Positions 40,536 through 48,722 of a stretch of 64,000 nucleotides of DNA are shown in pieces. Both the position numbers and the translations under genes were made by a program. Location of the stretch: NCBI RefSeq assembly GCF_025420585.1, contig NZ_JAOEGB010000016.1:114779-178778 (forward strand). The letters run 5' to 3'. The stretch is from Planotetraspora sp. A-T 1434 (GTDB lineage Bacteria; Actinomycetota; Actinomycetes; Streptosporangiales; Streptosporangiaceae). The notes beneath the pieces were generated by a model, which was not told the origin of the DNA, searched no databases, and worked only from the letters and a program-made list of their open reading frames with translations. How positions within the stretch are numbered: position 1 is the stretch's first letter; each line of letters opens with the position of its first letter.

Positions 40536-41180
40536 ATGAGCTACACGGGAGATGTCGCCAAGGGCGGCCCCGCCGACGTGCGGGAGCTGCCCGCGCTGAC
40601 CATTTCCAAGATCGAGGTCGGGGACTTCGGCAACAACGCCTATCTGCTGCGCTGCGACGAAACCGGCGACGGGCTGCTCATCGACGCGGCGGCCGAGCCG
40701 GACCGCCTGCTGGACCTGATCGGTGACCGGCCGATCAGCTCGATCGTCACCACCCACGGCCACCAGGACCACTGGATGGCGCTGGAGGAGGTCGCCAGGG
40801 CCACCGGCGCGCAGGTGGTCGCCCACCCGCTCGACGCGGGCGACCTGCCGGTCCCGGTCACCCGGGAGGTCGAGCACGGCGACCGGGTGACGGTGGGCGT
40901 CGTCACGCTGGAGGTCATCCACCTGCGCGGGCACACGCCCGGCTCGATCGCGCTGCTCTACCAGGACGGCCATCTGTTCACCGGCGACTCGCTGTTCCCC
41001 GGCGGCGTCGGCAACACGCAGAAGGATCCGGAGCGGTTCGACCGGCTCTTCACCGATGTGGTGGAGCGGATCTTCGACCGGCTTCCCGACGAGACGTGGG
41101 TCTATCCCGGTCACGGCGCCGACACCACGCTCGGCGCCGAGCGCCCGGCCCTGCCGGAGTGGAGAGCGCGCGGCTGGTGA
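40536..41180 (+). CDS. MBL-fold metallo-hydrolase (glyoxalase II-like)
   Basis: A 214-residue metallo-beta-lactamase-fold hydrolase. Metal ligands are in TTHGHQDHW (the HxHxDH motif, about residue 72), HLRGHTPGS (about 130), FTGDSLFPGG (about 150) and the final YPGHG (about 190). Length and order fit the glyoxalase-II-like branch; in mycothiol-producing bacteria such proteins may act on thioesters or mycothiol conjugates, which fits its mycothiol-type neighbour 44 bp upstream. The ATG has GAGGGAG upstream. Confidence 0.88.
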   Translation: MSYTGDVAKGGPADVRELPALTISKIEVGDFGNNAYLLRCDETGDGLLIDAAAEPDRLLDLIGDRPISSIVTTHGHQDHWMALEEVARATGAQVVAHPLDAGDLPVPVTREVEHGDRVTVGVVTLEVIHLRGHTPGSIALLYQDGHLFTGDSLFPGGVGNTQKDPERFDRLFTDVVERIFDRLPDETWVYPGHGADTTLGAERPALPEWRARGW

Positions 41181-41211
41181 TAGAGGAAGCTTCTCCGAGC
41201 CACCCGTCGCC

Positions 41212-41328
41212 GTGATCATGCAGGGCTTCCCGGAAAGCTCCGGGACGTGGGGTTCCCCGGATTGTGATCATGCGTGGATTCCACCGTACGCGGCCTGATC
41301 GGGGCCGACACCGCCGGTGATCATGCAG
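41212..41328 (+). repeat. 53-bp array E (forward): three copies
   Basis: GTGATCATGCAG (41212), GTGATCATGCGT (41264) and GTGATCATGCAG (41317) are spaced 52 and 53 bp. GACGTG (41244) and GATCGG (41297) lie 20 bp before the next copy. The array starts 31 bp after the MBL hydrolase stop. Confidence 0.88.
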
Positions 41329-41356
41329 TGTCTGTTCGCCGGGGCGCACCCTCGTC

Positions 41357-41421
41357 CTGCATGATCACTCTGCACAAAGCACCAGGCAGAACGGTACGCG
41401 CGGGAACATGCGCATGATCAC
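41357..41421 (-). repeat. 53-bp array E (reverse): two copies
   Basis: On the minus strand GTGATCATGCGC starts at 41421 and GTGATCATGCAG at 41368, 53 bp apart. They face the forward copies of the same gap, with 44 bp between the nearest TGATCA cores (41318 and 41362). The gap therefore holds five copies in a head-to-head arrangement between convergent genes. Confidence 0.85.
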
Positions 41422-41471
41422 GCGGGACGGAGCGGCTCGGCGACGGTGCCGACGCTCAGCCCGTTCGTCGT

Positions 41472-41777
41472 TTAGACGTCTCCCAGGCCCGGGTGAGGAC
41501 GCGGCTCCCCGGTGGTGAAGACCTTGACGATGCGGTCCGCCGCGGCGGCCGGCTCGTCCGCGCTCTCCACGACGTCGCCCCAGGACCAGCGGTAGAACCA
41601 GCCGTCCGACATGGCGACGCAGTCCACCGTCTCGGAGAAGATCGCCGCGTCCGGGTCGCGGACCTTCAGGGACGGAGGGTCGGGACGCAGCGACGCCTCC
41701 AGCCCTCTGAGCTCCAGCTCCCGCGCGAGCTTGCCGAGGAAGTACGTCCGGGTGTGCTCACGAGGCATGGCGACCAT
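41472..41777 (-). CDS. Small protein of unknown function
   Basis: A 101-residue soluble, acidic protein, moderately rich in tryptophan and aromatic residues (SDGWFYRWSWGDVVESADE). There is no signal peptide or membrane segment. Codon usage (third-position GC) matches a real gene, and the gene lies just upstream of nothing else on its strand. ATG 41777 is used; MPREHTRTYF at 41768 is better spaced from the GGAG and may be the true start. I do not recognise the family. Confidence 0.6.
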   Translation of the reverse strand: MVAMPREHTRTYFLGKLARELELRGLEASLRPDPPSLKVRDPDAAIFSETVDCVAMSDGWFYRWSWGDVVESADEPAAAADRIVKVFTTGEPRPHPGLGDV

Positions 41778-41828
41778 GGCTCCAAAGGACTAGGCGATCG
41801 ATCCATGTGAAAGCGAGGGCCGAAGGAA

Positions 41829-41852
41829 AGGGGCCCTGAGACCGGGGCCCCT
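41829..41852 (-). terminator. Terminator of psd-pssA
   Basis: AGGGGCCC and GGGCCCCT form an 8-bp stem with an 8-nt loop. On the minus strand the stem is followed by TTTCCTT. It starts 6 bp after the pssA stop. Confidence 0.8.
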
Positions 41853-41857
41853 GTTCG

Positions 41858-42721
41858 TTACCGACGTGGGCCGACGCTCTCCGAGCGTCGTTCCCTCCGC
41901 TGCTCGTGTTTGAACATCAGAACGCGCAGCGGGATCGCGGTCACCATCGCGATCTGCATGATGGCGCCCACCTTGATCAGCTGGTCGCCTCCGGCCAGGC
42001 GGGCCGCCCAGACGGACAGGCACGCCACGTTGATCATCATCCAGGCCAGGACGACCGCGGCCACGTTCCCCTTGGGCTTCGGATACTCGATGCGGCTCAC
42101 CATCAGCCAGGCCACCGCGATGATCCCGGCGATCGTGAGGTAGCTCGGCTGGAAGAGCAGCACGATCGAGACCACGGTCATGGCGCCCATCGGGATGGGC
42201 AGGCCCATGAAGTCGCCGCTCTTGGTCTTGACGCACGCGAAGCGGGCCAGCCGTACGACTCCGGCGAGCAGGATCGACGCGGCCGCGAACAGCACGAGCC
42301 AGAGCGGGAGCCTCCCCGAGAAGCCGGCCCAGATCACGACCATGAAGGCGGGCGCGAAACCGAAGCTGATGACGTCGGCGAGGTTGTCGAGCTCGGCGCC
42401 CATCGCGGACGCGCGGAACTTCCGGGCGACCAGGCCGTCGAAGAGGTCGCAGGTCGCGCCGATGAGGAGCAGCACCACGGCGGTGCCGAAGAACCGGGGG
42501 TCGGGCTCGAACTTGCCGTTCGACTGGATGGCGTTGATCGCCGACCACGCCAGCACGCAGACGGCCAGGAAGCCACTGAGCGCGTTGCCGAGCGAGAGGG
42601 AGTCGGCTGCCGACAGGCGGAAGGCCTTGCCGACGGGGCCGCGGGGCTCGTCGGCGAGGCCCTCCGCCTGCCAGCCCGTGTCGGCGCCCAGATCGGACGC
42701 CCCGAAATCAGACGTGGTCAA
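41858..42721 (-). CDS. pssA: CDP-diacylglycerol-serine O-phosphatidyltransferase
   Basis: A 287-residue membrane enzyme making phosphatidylserine from CDP-diacylglycerol and serine. The CDP-alcohol phosphotransferase motif is DGLVAR...GAELDNLAD (about residues 95-115). Seven to eight membrane helices follow an N-terminal soluble stretch of about 40 residues. Its start lies 14 bp inside psd, so the two are coupled; together they make phosphatidylethanolamine. Confidence 0.93.
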   Translation of the reverse strand: MTTSDFGASDLGADTGWQAEGLADEPRGPVGKAFRLSAADSLSLGNALSGFLAVCVLAWSAINAIQSNGKFEPDPRFFGTAVVLLLIGATCDLFDGLVARKFRASAMGAELDNLADVISFGFAPAFMVVIWAGFSGRLPLWLVLFAAASILLAGVVRLARFACVKTKSGDFMGLPIPMGAMTVVSIVLLFQPSYLTIAGIIAVAWLMVSRIEYPKPKGNVAAVVLAWMMINVACLSVWAARLAGGDQLIKVGAIMQIAMVTAIPLRVLMFKHEQRRERRSESVGPRR

Positions 42722-43391
42722 GGCGAGTCACCCCCGCCACGGTCTTCTGCCCCACGGTGACCGCGGACGCGATGCCTTCGGGCAGGTAGACGTCCACACG
42801 GGAGCCCAGGCGGATGAGGCCGACCCGCTCGCCCTGAGCCACCTTGGCCCCGGCCGCGAGGTACGGCACGATGCGGCGCGCGACGGCACCGGCGATCTGC
42901 ACCATCTCGATGTCTCCGAGGTCGCTGTCGAAGTGCCAGACCACTCGCTCGTTCTTGTCGCTGTCCTTGTTGAACGCGGGCACGAACCCTCCTGGCACGT
43001 GCTCGACCGCGGTGACCGTGCCGGCCACCGGGGCGCGGTTGACGTGCACGTTCAGGGGGCTCATGAAGATGGCCACCCTCGTGCGGCCGTCGGGCCACGG
43101 GTCGACGCTCTGCACGACGCCGTCCGCGGGTGAGATCACCCGCCCGTGGCCCGGCGCGCGCTCGGGGTCGCGGAAGAACCAGAGCATCCCGCCGGTCAGC
43201 GCGACCAGTGGGGCCGCGGCGAGCGCCCACTTCGGGGATCTGCGGGTGAGAAGGGTCGTGACGGCCGCCGCCGCCGCGGTCGGGGCCAGCCATGGGGAGA
43301 CCCCGCGCGCGAGCCGGATCGAACCCCGGGGACTTCCCGCGGCCTCGGAGGTCGGCACGAGGTCGCGGGACAACTCAGAATCGTTGGACAC
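42708..43391 (-). CDS. psd: Phosphatidylserine decarboxylase
   Basis: A 227-residue pyruvoyl enzyme converting phosphatidylserine to phosphatidylethanolamine. It has an N-terminal membrane pair (about 30-70), then FRDPERAPG, MSPLNVHVNRAPV, and the self-cleavage region IRLGSRVDVYLPEG near the C-terminus, where the serine of GSR would become the pyruvoyl group. It is the short form common in actinobacteria. The GTG start has AAGG upstream. Its 3' end overlaps pssA. Confidence 0.93.
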   Translation of the reverse strand: MSNDSELSRDLVPTSEAAGSPRGSIRLARGVSPWLAPTAAAAAVTTLLTRRSPKWALAAAPLVALTGGMLWFFRDPERAPGHGRVISPADGVVQSVDPWPDGRTRVAIFMSPLNVHVNRAPVAGTVTAVEHVPGGFVPAFNKDSDKNERVVWHFDSDLGDIEMVQIAGAVARRIVPYLAAGAKVAQGERVGLIRLGSRVDVYLPEGIASAVTVGQKTVAGVTRLDHV

Positions 43392-43512
43392 AGGGAACCT
43401 TTGTACTCTTTAGCGACTAGGGACCGGTATGCGCCTGAAATAGCGATATTACCGATCCGGCAGTCATTACACGGCACAACGAGACAAGCAAACAGCCTCG
43501 TTGCCCGTTTTG

Positions 43513-44490
43513 CTAGCCCTGTGGGGCCTCCGCCGGAGCGGTCATCTCGTCGCTGCGGGCTTTGAGAAGGCTGGCGACGGTCGTCACGGCCATCGTGACT
43601 CCGATGACCATCAGCGACACCCAGATGGGAATCTGGGGAGCCCAGGAGATCTGGCTCTCGTGCAGCGCTTCGAGAACCAGCTTAACCCCGATGAATCCGA
43701 GGATGAACGCGAGGCCGTAGCTGATGTACACCAGCCGCTGGAGCAGACCGCCCAGCAGGAAGTAGAGCTGCCGCAGCCCCATCAGGGCGAACGCGTTGGC
43801 GGAGAAGACGATGAAAGCGTCCTTGGTGAGGCCGAAAATCGCCGGAATCGAGTCGAGCGCGAAGAGCAGGTCGGTCGTCCCGATCGCGATCATGACGATG
43901 AGCATCGGGGTGACCATCCGCCTGCCGTCCACCCGCACGGTGACGCGCGAGCCGACGTAGCTCGGGGTGGTGGGGAAGACGCGGCGCACCCAGCGCAGGA
44001 TGATGTTCTCGGTGAACTCGTGCTCCTGCTTGCCGTGGTCGCGGACCAGCGTGTACGCCGTGTAGACGAGGAAGATCCCGAACACGTAGAACAGCCAGCT
44101 GAACCGGGCCAGCGCCGCCGCTCCGACCGCGATGAACAGGCCGCGCATGACGAGGGCGAGCAGGATGCCCACGAGCAGCACCTTGTGCTGATAGATCTTG
44201 GGCACCCCGAACCGGGTCATGATGATGTAGAAGACGAACAAATTGTCGACACTGAGGCTGTATTCGGTGAGATACCCGGCGAAGAACTGGCCGCCCGGCT
44301 CGGCTCCGCCCACGACCAGCAGCGTTATGCCGAACAGCACGGCGAGCGTGACGTAGAAGCCGACCCAGACGCCGGCCTGCCTCATCGAGAACTCGCGGGG
44401 CTCCCCACGGTCGACGATCCACAGGTCAACGGCCAGGACGACGAGCAGACCGGCGATGACGGCGGCCCATGCCCACACAGCGACGTTCAA
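43513..44490 (-). CDS. TerC-family membrane protein (probable Mn2+ exporter)
   Basis: A 325-residue protein with about nine membrane helices of the TerC/YkoY/YceF family. Conserved acidic helices are YSLSVDNLFVFYIIM (about 75-90), FTENIILRWVRRVFP (about 160), DSIPAIFGLTKDAFIVFSAN (about 220) and LRQLYFLLG. TerC proteins are linked to manganese export and metalation of secreted proteins. The TTG start at 44490 is chosen because CGGAGG is nine bases upstream; TTG 44496 is possible. The upstream yybP-ykoY-type RNA supports manganese control. Confidence 0.92.
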   Translation of the reverse strand: MNVAVWAWAAVIAGLLVVLAVDLWIVDRGEPREFSMRQAGVWVGFYVTLAVLFGITLLVVGGAEPGGQFFAGYLTEYSLSVDNLFVFYIIMTRFGVPKIYQHKVLLVGILLALVMRGLFIAVGAAALARFSWLFYVFGIFLVYTAYTLVRDHGKQEHEFTENIILRWVRRVFPTTPSYVGSRVTVRVDGRRMVTPMLIVMIAIGTTDLLFALDSIPAIFGLTKDAFIVFSANAFALMGLRQLYFLLGGLLQRLVYISYGLAFILGFIGVKLVLEALHESQISWAPQIPIWVSLMVIGVTMAVTTVASLLKARSDEMTAPAEAPQG

Positions 44491-44524
44491 GATCAAGAAC
44501 CTCCGGCGCGCGCGTTGAACACAC

Positions 44525-44622
44525 TGCCGGAGTCTCTCCCGTCCGCACGCTGGCGGACCGGCAGCCCCGGGCGCTGACGCCGTGATGACGGGACTGTCGC
44601 GAAGGGATACTCCCCCCAACCG
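44525..44622 (-). ncRNA. yybP-ykoY manganese riboswitch (probable)
   Basis: On the minus strand, just after a TATACT -10 box, the leader reads GGGGGGAGTATCCC, then a segment containing CCGTCATCACGG, a GC-rich stem, and a closing GAGAGACTCC. This order of a GGGGAGUA-type first strand, a GUCAUCA-type loop, a CCGG-rich arm and a terminal GAGACU strand matches the yybP-ykoY class, which binds Mn2+ and typically sits upstream of terC/ykoY and other Mn export genes. The gene downstream is a TerC, so sequence and context agree. Exact pairing was not computed. Confidence 0.8.
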
Positions 44623-44626
44623 CTTC

Positions 44627-44632
44627 AGTATA
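44627..44632 (-). promoter_or_regulatory. -10 box of the terC leader
   Basis: TATACT on the minus strand, about 7 bp before the riboswitch core. The upstream -35 is weak (AGGTCA, 16-nt spacer). It places the transcript start at the front of the riboswitch. Confidence 0.5.
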
Positions 44633-44868
44633 TGGATCAGCCGCAAATTGACCTAATCCCCGTCCGGATGGCCGGCCCCGGAAAGGGGAAACCGCCGGTT
44701 TCGTGACCCATATATACCGTTTCGGCCACCTCATAGGACCGGTCCCCCCTGACTTCCGGTCACCGAACTCTCCCCCTGCGGCCATACCTGTCTTCCGTCA
44801 TGGCGACGAGCGGCAGCCGTTTCGGCCCTCTCCGACGGCACCGACGTGTGACTCGCCCACCGCCCGGG

Positions 44869-45957
44869 TCAGCGACCAGGGGGCTCCAGACCGGAGTAGA
44901 CCCCGATCACGGCGCGGACGGCCGCAGCCTCGTCCGGCAGGTCCGCGCCGCGCCGCGCCGACGCCCCGGCGAGACGTGCCGCCAGCGCCGGATCGCCGAG
45001 AAGACGGCCGATCTCCCGGCTCAACGCCACGGCGTCGCCCGGAGGGACCAGGAGAGCCGCGTCACCGACCATGTCCGGGATGCCACCGACCCGGGTCGCG
45101 ATGACGGGCCTGCCCGCCTTCAGCGCCTCCTGGACGCTCAGCGGCTGCCCCTCCCACCTGCTCGGCACCAGTACGGCCGTCGCCACCTGGAGGAGATCCG
45201 GCGGGCTGGCCCAGCCGTACAGGAAGACGGGCAGCCTCTCCGCGTCGATCCGCGCCTGGAGCTCGGCCCGCAGAGGCCCGTCTCCGGCGATCACGAACAG
45301 CGGGTCGCTCTCGTACGGCCGGGCCGCCGCGTCGAGCAGTGTCTCCAGCCCCTTCTGCTGGGCCAGCCTGGCGACGGTCAGCAGCACCGGCCTCCCCTTC
45401 CGGCCGGGCAGCTCCCGCCGCACCTCGTCCGGGGTCCGCGCGGGATCCTCCAGGGGCGGCGCGGGGACCACGGCCGGGCCGACACGCCGCGCGCCCCGGG
45501 CGCGCATGCGCTCCCCGATGTCGGGCGACACCACCAGCACATGGTCGGCCCGCCGTGCGACGATCCGCTCCAGGACCCGGTAGATCGCCCCGATCGCGCC
45601 CCCGGCCGTGACGGCGTTGTGCAGCGTGACCACGAGGGCGGGGCGACGGCGCGCGCCGGCCAGGGCCAGCGCCGCGAGAGCGCCCGCCCGCAGCCCGTGG
45701 GCGTGTACGGTGCGGGCCCCCCGGGCGGCGGATCTCAGCCCCGCGACCGATCGGAGGTCGTTGACGGGATGCGGGCGATCCGAGATGGGAACCTCGGCGA
45801 AGCCCGCCCCGGCCTCCGTGAAGCCGAACGCCTCGTCCGTAGCCGCCGGGCCCGCCACGACGACCTGATGGCCCGCGCCCGCCAGCCCCGCGACCAGGGT
45901 GCGCACATGCCGGCCCACGCCCCCCGCGCTGGTCCCCAGCACGAGCACGATGTTCAT
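44869..45957 (-). CDS. GT4-family glycosyltransferase
   Basis: A 362-residue GT-B fold transferase. The N-terminal half starts MNIVLVLGTSAGGVGRHVRTL. The C-terminal donor half has LTVARLAQQKGLETLLDA, FVIAGDGPLRAEL, then VLVPSRWEGQPLSVQEALKAGRPVIA with the E-x7-E nucleotide-sugar motif. Sugar and acceptor are unknown. It is the last gene of the steA-steB operon. The frame overlaps the MurJ-like stop if ATG 45987 is used; ATG 45957 has AGAGGGG upstream and is preferred. Confidence 0.9.
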   Translation of the reverse strand: MNIVLVLGTSAGGVGRHVRTLVAGLAGAGHQVVVAGPAATDEAFGFTEAGAGFAEVPISDRPHPVNDLRSVAGLRSAARGARTVHAHGLRAGALAALALAGARRRPALVVTLHNAVTAGGAIGAIYRVLERIVARRADHVLVVSPDIGERMRARGARRVGPAVVPAPPLEDPARTPDEVRRELPGRKGRPVLLTVARLAQQKGLETLLDAAARPYESDPLFVIAGDGPLRAELQARIDAERLPVFLYGWASPPDLLQVATAVLVPSRWEGQPLSVQEALKAGRPVIATRVGGIPDMVGDAALLVPPGDAVALSREIGRLLGDPALAARLAGASARRGADLPDEAAAVRAVIGVYSGLEPPGR

Positions 45958-45983
45958 GCCCCGCCCCTCTTCGCCTGCCGTAC

Positions 45984-47672
45984 TCATGGCCCGGCGTGCC
46001 CGGCGCCGGTGGAGGCCGTCACGGTCTCCTCGGGCTGCCGGCCCCCGCGCGCGGTCCTGAGCCGGGACAGGACGGTTCGCAGGTCCCCCCGGTCGACGGC
46101 GGCCGCCGCGAGCACTCCCGCGCCGAGCGCGGCGACGCCCGACAGGGCCGCCACGCCCACGCTGCCCCAAGGACCCGCGCCGCCGAGAAGGGCCACCACA
46201 CCGGCCCCCGCGAGGAAGCCGCAGCAACCGCCCGCGACGGCGGCGAGCGTGGCACGGGGCACCCCCTGCAGGGCCTCGGGCCCCCGCGCCCGGAGCACCG
46301 ACACCAGCAGCACACCGCCTCCGGCGGTCATGCCCACGGCCTGGCCGAGGGCGAGCCCGCCCAGCTTCCAGCCCTGCGGAAAGGCCAGGACGAAGGCGGC
46401 CTGGGCCACGATGACGACCAGCCAGCCGAGAACCGTCCCCCGGGCCGCCGCCCTCCCGCGCCCGTCGGCATAGAGGACCCGGCTGAGGTTCGCCATCAGC
46501 CCGTAGCCGACCAGCCCGGGAGCGAACAGCGCGATCGCCGGGGCGAACTCCGTGGTCGAGATGGTGGTGTCGGCCTGCCCCCCGAGGAAGACCTGGGCGA
46601 CGGGTCCGGCGACCGCGGCGAGTGCCCCGGCCGCCAGGCCGGAGATCAGCACGACCGCCCGGGTCGTCTGCGCCGACAACCCGGCGAATGCCGCCCGATC
46701 ACCGCCTTCCGCCCTGGCCGCGAGCACGGGGAAGGCGCTCGTGGCGATCGGCACGGCCAGCACCGCATAGGGCACCTGATAGATGGCCCACGCGTAGCTG
46801 TACGCCGGGAGCGCTCCCCCGCCGATCCCGCTGTTGGCCAGCGGGATCACGATCGCCATCGCGGCCTGCTGGGCCACCAGCGCGCTCAGCCCGGCGAGGG
46901 CCAGCCTCCTGACCTGTACGGCCACGCCGTCCGGGAAGCGCAGCGCCGGCCGCCAGCCCGAGCCGAGCCGGGAGGCGGGGCCGACCACGGTCACGACCAA
47001 AGCCAGCACACCGAGCGTGGTTCCGGCCGAAAGCGCGATCTCGGCGGGACGCGGCACCGAGGCCGGATCGCTGTCCCCACCGCTGAGGGGCGCGAAGGCG
47101 AGGTAGGCGGCGATCACCACCACGCTGGACACGAGAGGGGCGAGCGCCGGTCCCGTGAACCGCCGATGGGCCTGCAGCACGCCGTAGAGCACGACGGCCA
47201 GGCCGTACAGCGGGATCTGCGGGGCGAACACCACCAGCATCCGGGTGGCCACGGCGATCACGTCGCCCGGCGCGCAGGGCTTTATGTCGCCGCCGACGAA
47301 GAGCAGTAGCCGCATCACCGGCCCGGCGGCCAGTGCCGTCAAGACGCCGAGCGGCACCAGGAGCACGAGCACCCACGTCAGGAGCGCCGAGGAGATCCGG
47401 CCCACCTCCGCCCGCGCCTCGGGCGTGGACCGGGCGGCGGCTCCGGCCAGCACCGGCACGACCATGCCCGCGAGAGCCCCGCCCGCCACGACCTCGAAGA
47501 CGATGTTCGGCACCAGGTTGGCCGTGTAGTAGGCGGTGGCCAGGCAGTTCGTGCCCACGGCCCGGGCGAAGACGAGTTGCTTGGCGAAGCCGGTGACGCG
47601 CGCCAGAATCGTGATCGCGCCTATCAGTACGGCCGCCCCCGCGACTCCACGGCCGATCCTGCCGGAGATCAC
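45984..47672 (-). CDS. MurJ/MviN-family lipid flippase paralogue
   Basis: A 562-residue membrane protein with about 14 helices of the MOP-superfamily MurJ type. The start (LIGAITILARVTGFAKQLVFARAVG), NLVPNIVFEVVAGGALAGMVVPVLAG and the VLYGVLQAHRRFTGPALAPL region match MurJ. It lacks the kinase-like C-terminal domain of the main actinobacterial MviN and lies away from the usual murJ site, so it is probably a paralogue for another lipid-linked glycan. GTG 47672 overlaps the previous gene's stop (GTGA). Confidence 0.9.
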   Translation of the reverse strand: MISGRIGRGVAGAAVLIGAITILARVTGFAKQLVFARAVGTNCLATAYYTANLVPNIVFEVVAGGALAGMVVPVLAGAAARSTPEARAEVGRISSALLTWVLVLLVPLGVLTALAAGPVMRLLLFVGGDIKPCAPGDVIAVATRMLVVFAPQIPLYGLAVVLYGVLQAHRRFTGPALAPLVSSVVVIAAYLAFAPLSGGDSDPASVPRPAEIALSAGTTLGVLALVVTVVGPASRLGSGWRPALRFPDGVAVQVRRLALAGLSALVAQQAAMAIVIPLANSGIGGGALPAYSYAWAIYQVPYAVLAVPIATSAFPVLAARAEGGDRAAFAGLSAQTTRAVVLISGLAAGALAAVAGPVAQVFLGGQADTTISTTEFAPAIALFAPGLVGYGLMANLSRVLYADGRGRAAARGTVLGWLVVIVAQAAFVLAFPQGWKLGGLALGQAVGMTAGGGVLLVSVLRARGPEALQGVPRATLAAVAGGCCGFLAGAGVVALLGGAGPWGSVGVAALSGVAALGAGVLAAAAVDRGDLRTVLSRLRTARGGRQPEETVTASTGAGHAGP

Positions 47673-48643
47673 GGACGCCGGGCGTTCCCCGCCGAGGGCT
47701 GTGGCGCACGGCGGCCGAGCAGGTCGATGCGGTTCAGAACGGGATTACCCGCGATGACCTTGGTGAAGCTGATCTTCTCCGACGCGGCGGTGAGCGCGAC
47801 GACCGTGCCGAGCAACGCCAACCGGCCGGGCCTGCCGAGCTTGACCGTCGCCGCCACGCCGAGGAGCGCGCCGAGCGCGTTCGCCCCCGCGTCGCCGAGC
47901 ATGGCCCGCTCCCCCAGGTCCTCCGGCAGCAAGGCCACCGCCGCGCCCAGCGGGACGGCGGTCAGTACGGCGGCCTGCTGACCGCCTGCCCTGCCGCCGT
48001 TCCGAGCGGCCGCCTCAGGGCCGTTCCCGGACGCGAGCGAGGAGATCAGCAGCGGAACCCCGGCGAGCAGGCCCACCTTGATGGCGCGCCCCGGCCGCAG
48101 GTCGAAGAGGTTGGCCAGGTTGGCGCTCCCGGCGATCAGGGCGCCGTCGATCAGCGTGTCCAGCGCACCCCCGGCCATGCCACCCGTGTGACGCCCCGCC
48201 CCCGCTCGGGCGGCCACGGCCGCGGCGAGGCCGGTCGCGCCGATGCCGAGGATCTTCACGGCGCCGCTCGTGACCTCGCCACGGGAAAGGGCCGCCAGGT
48301 GCCCCTTGAATCCCTTGGAGGAGGCCGTCCCGAACACGTCGTCGTACGCGCCGAGGACGCCGCTGCCGACCCCCGCGAGCAGCGCGGCCGCCTTCACCCG
48401 CACCGGAAGGCCGGGGGCCAGCGCGACAGCCGTACCGGCGCCGGCGACGAAGGCCGGGCCCTCCAGCAGCGTGACCGGCTCGCCGCGGTGGTTGACGCGC
48501 GTCCAGTACTCGTCGGCCGTCTTCTCGTCACCGAGCGGCGGACGTCGCTTGAAGGCGGAGTAGGCCACACGTGCGGCGGTCGCGCCAAGGGCGGCGCCCA
48601 GCGCCGCACCGGCCAGAGGGCCGAGCGAGAAGCGTTTCGCCAC
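47669..48643 (-). CDS. MraY/WecA-like polyprenyl-phosphate sugar transferase
   Basis: A 324-residue multi-pass membrane protein related to MraY/WecA (GT4 family). Three motifs point to the superfamily: AYDDVFG...KGFKGH (the DD motif with lysine, about residue 100), SANLANLFDLRPGRAIK (the N-x-x-N-x-x-D motif, about 170), and ERAMLGDAGANALGALLG (about 245). It should attach a sugar-1-phosphate to a polyprenyl phosphate, but it is diverged and could be catalytically altered. It lies between steB and the MurJ-like gene. Confidence 0.78.
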   Translation of the reverse strand: MAKRFSLGPLAGAALGAALGATAARVAYSAFKRRPPLGDEKTADEYWTRVNHRGEPVTLLEGPAFVAGAGTAVALAPGLPVRVKAAALLAGVGSGVLGAYDDVFGTASSKGFKGHLAALSRGEVTSGAVKILGIGATGLAAAVAARAGAGRHTGGMAGGALDTLIDGALIAGSANLANLFDLRPGRAIKVGLLAGVPLLISSLASGNGPEAAARNGGRAGGQQAAVLTAVPLGAAVALLPEDLGERAMLGDAGANALGALLGVAATVKLGRPGRLALLGTVVALTAASEKISFTKVIAGNPVLNRIDLLGRRAPQPSAGNARRP

Positions 48644-48722
48644 AGCTGCCTCCCCTTCTCAGATGCGGTATGCGTGCCAGCGGCGATCGGCACGCGGTCA
48701 TGGCGGTGACCGGCACGCGGGG

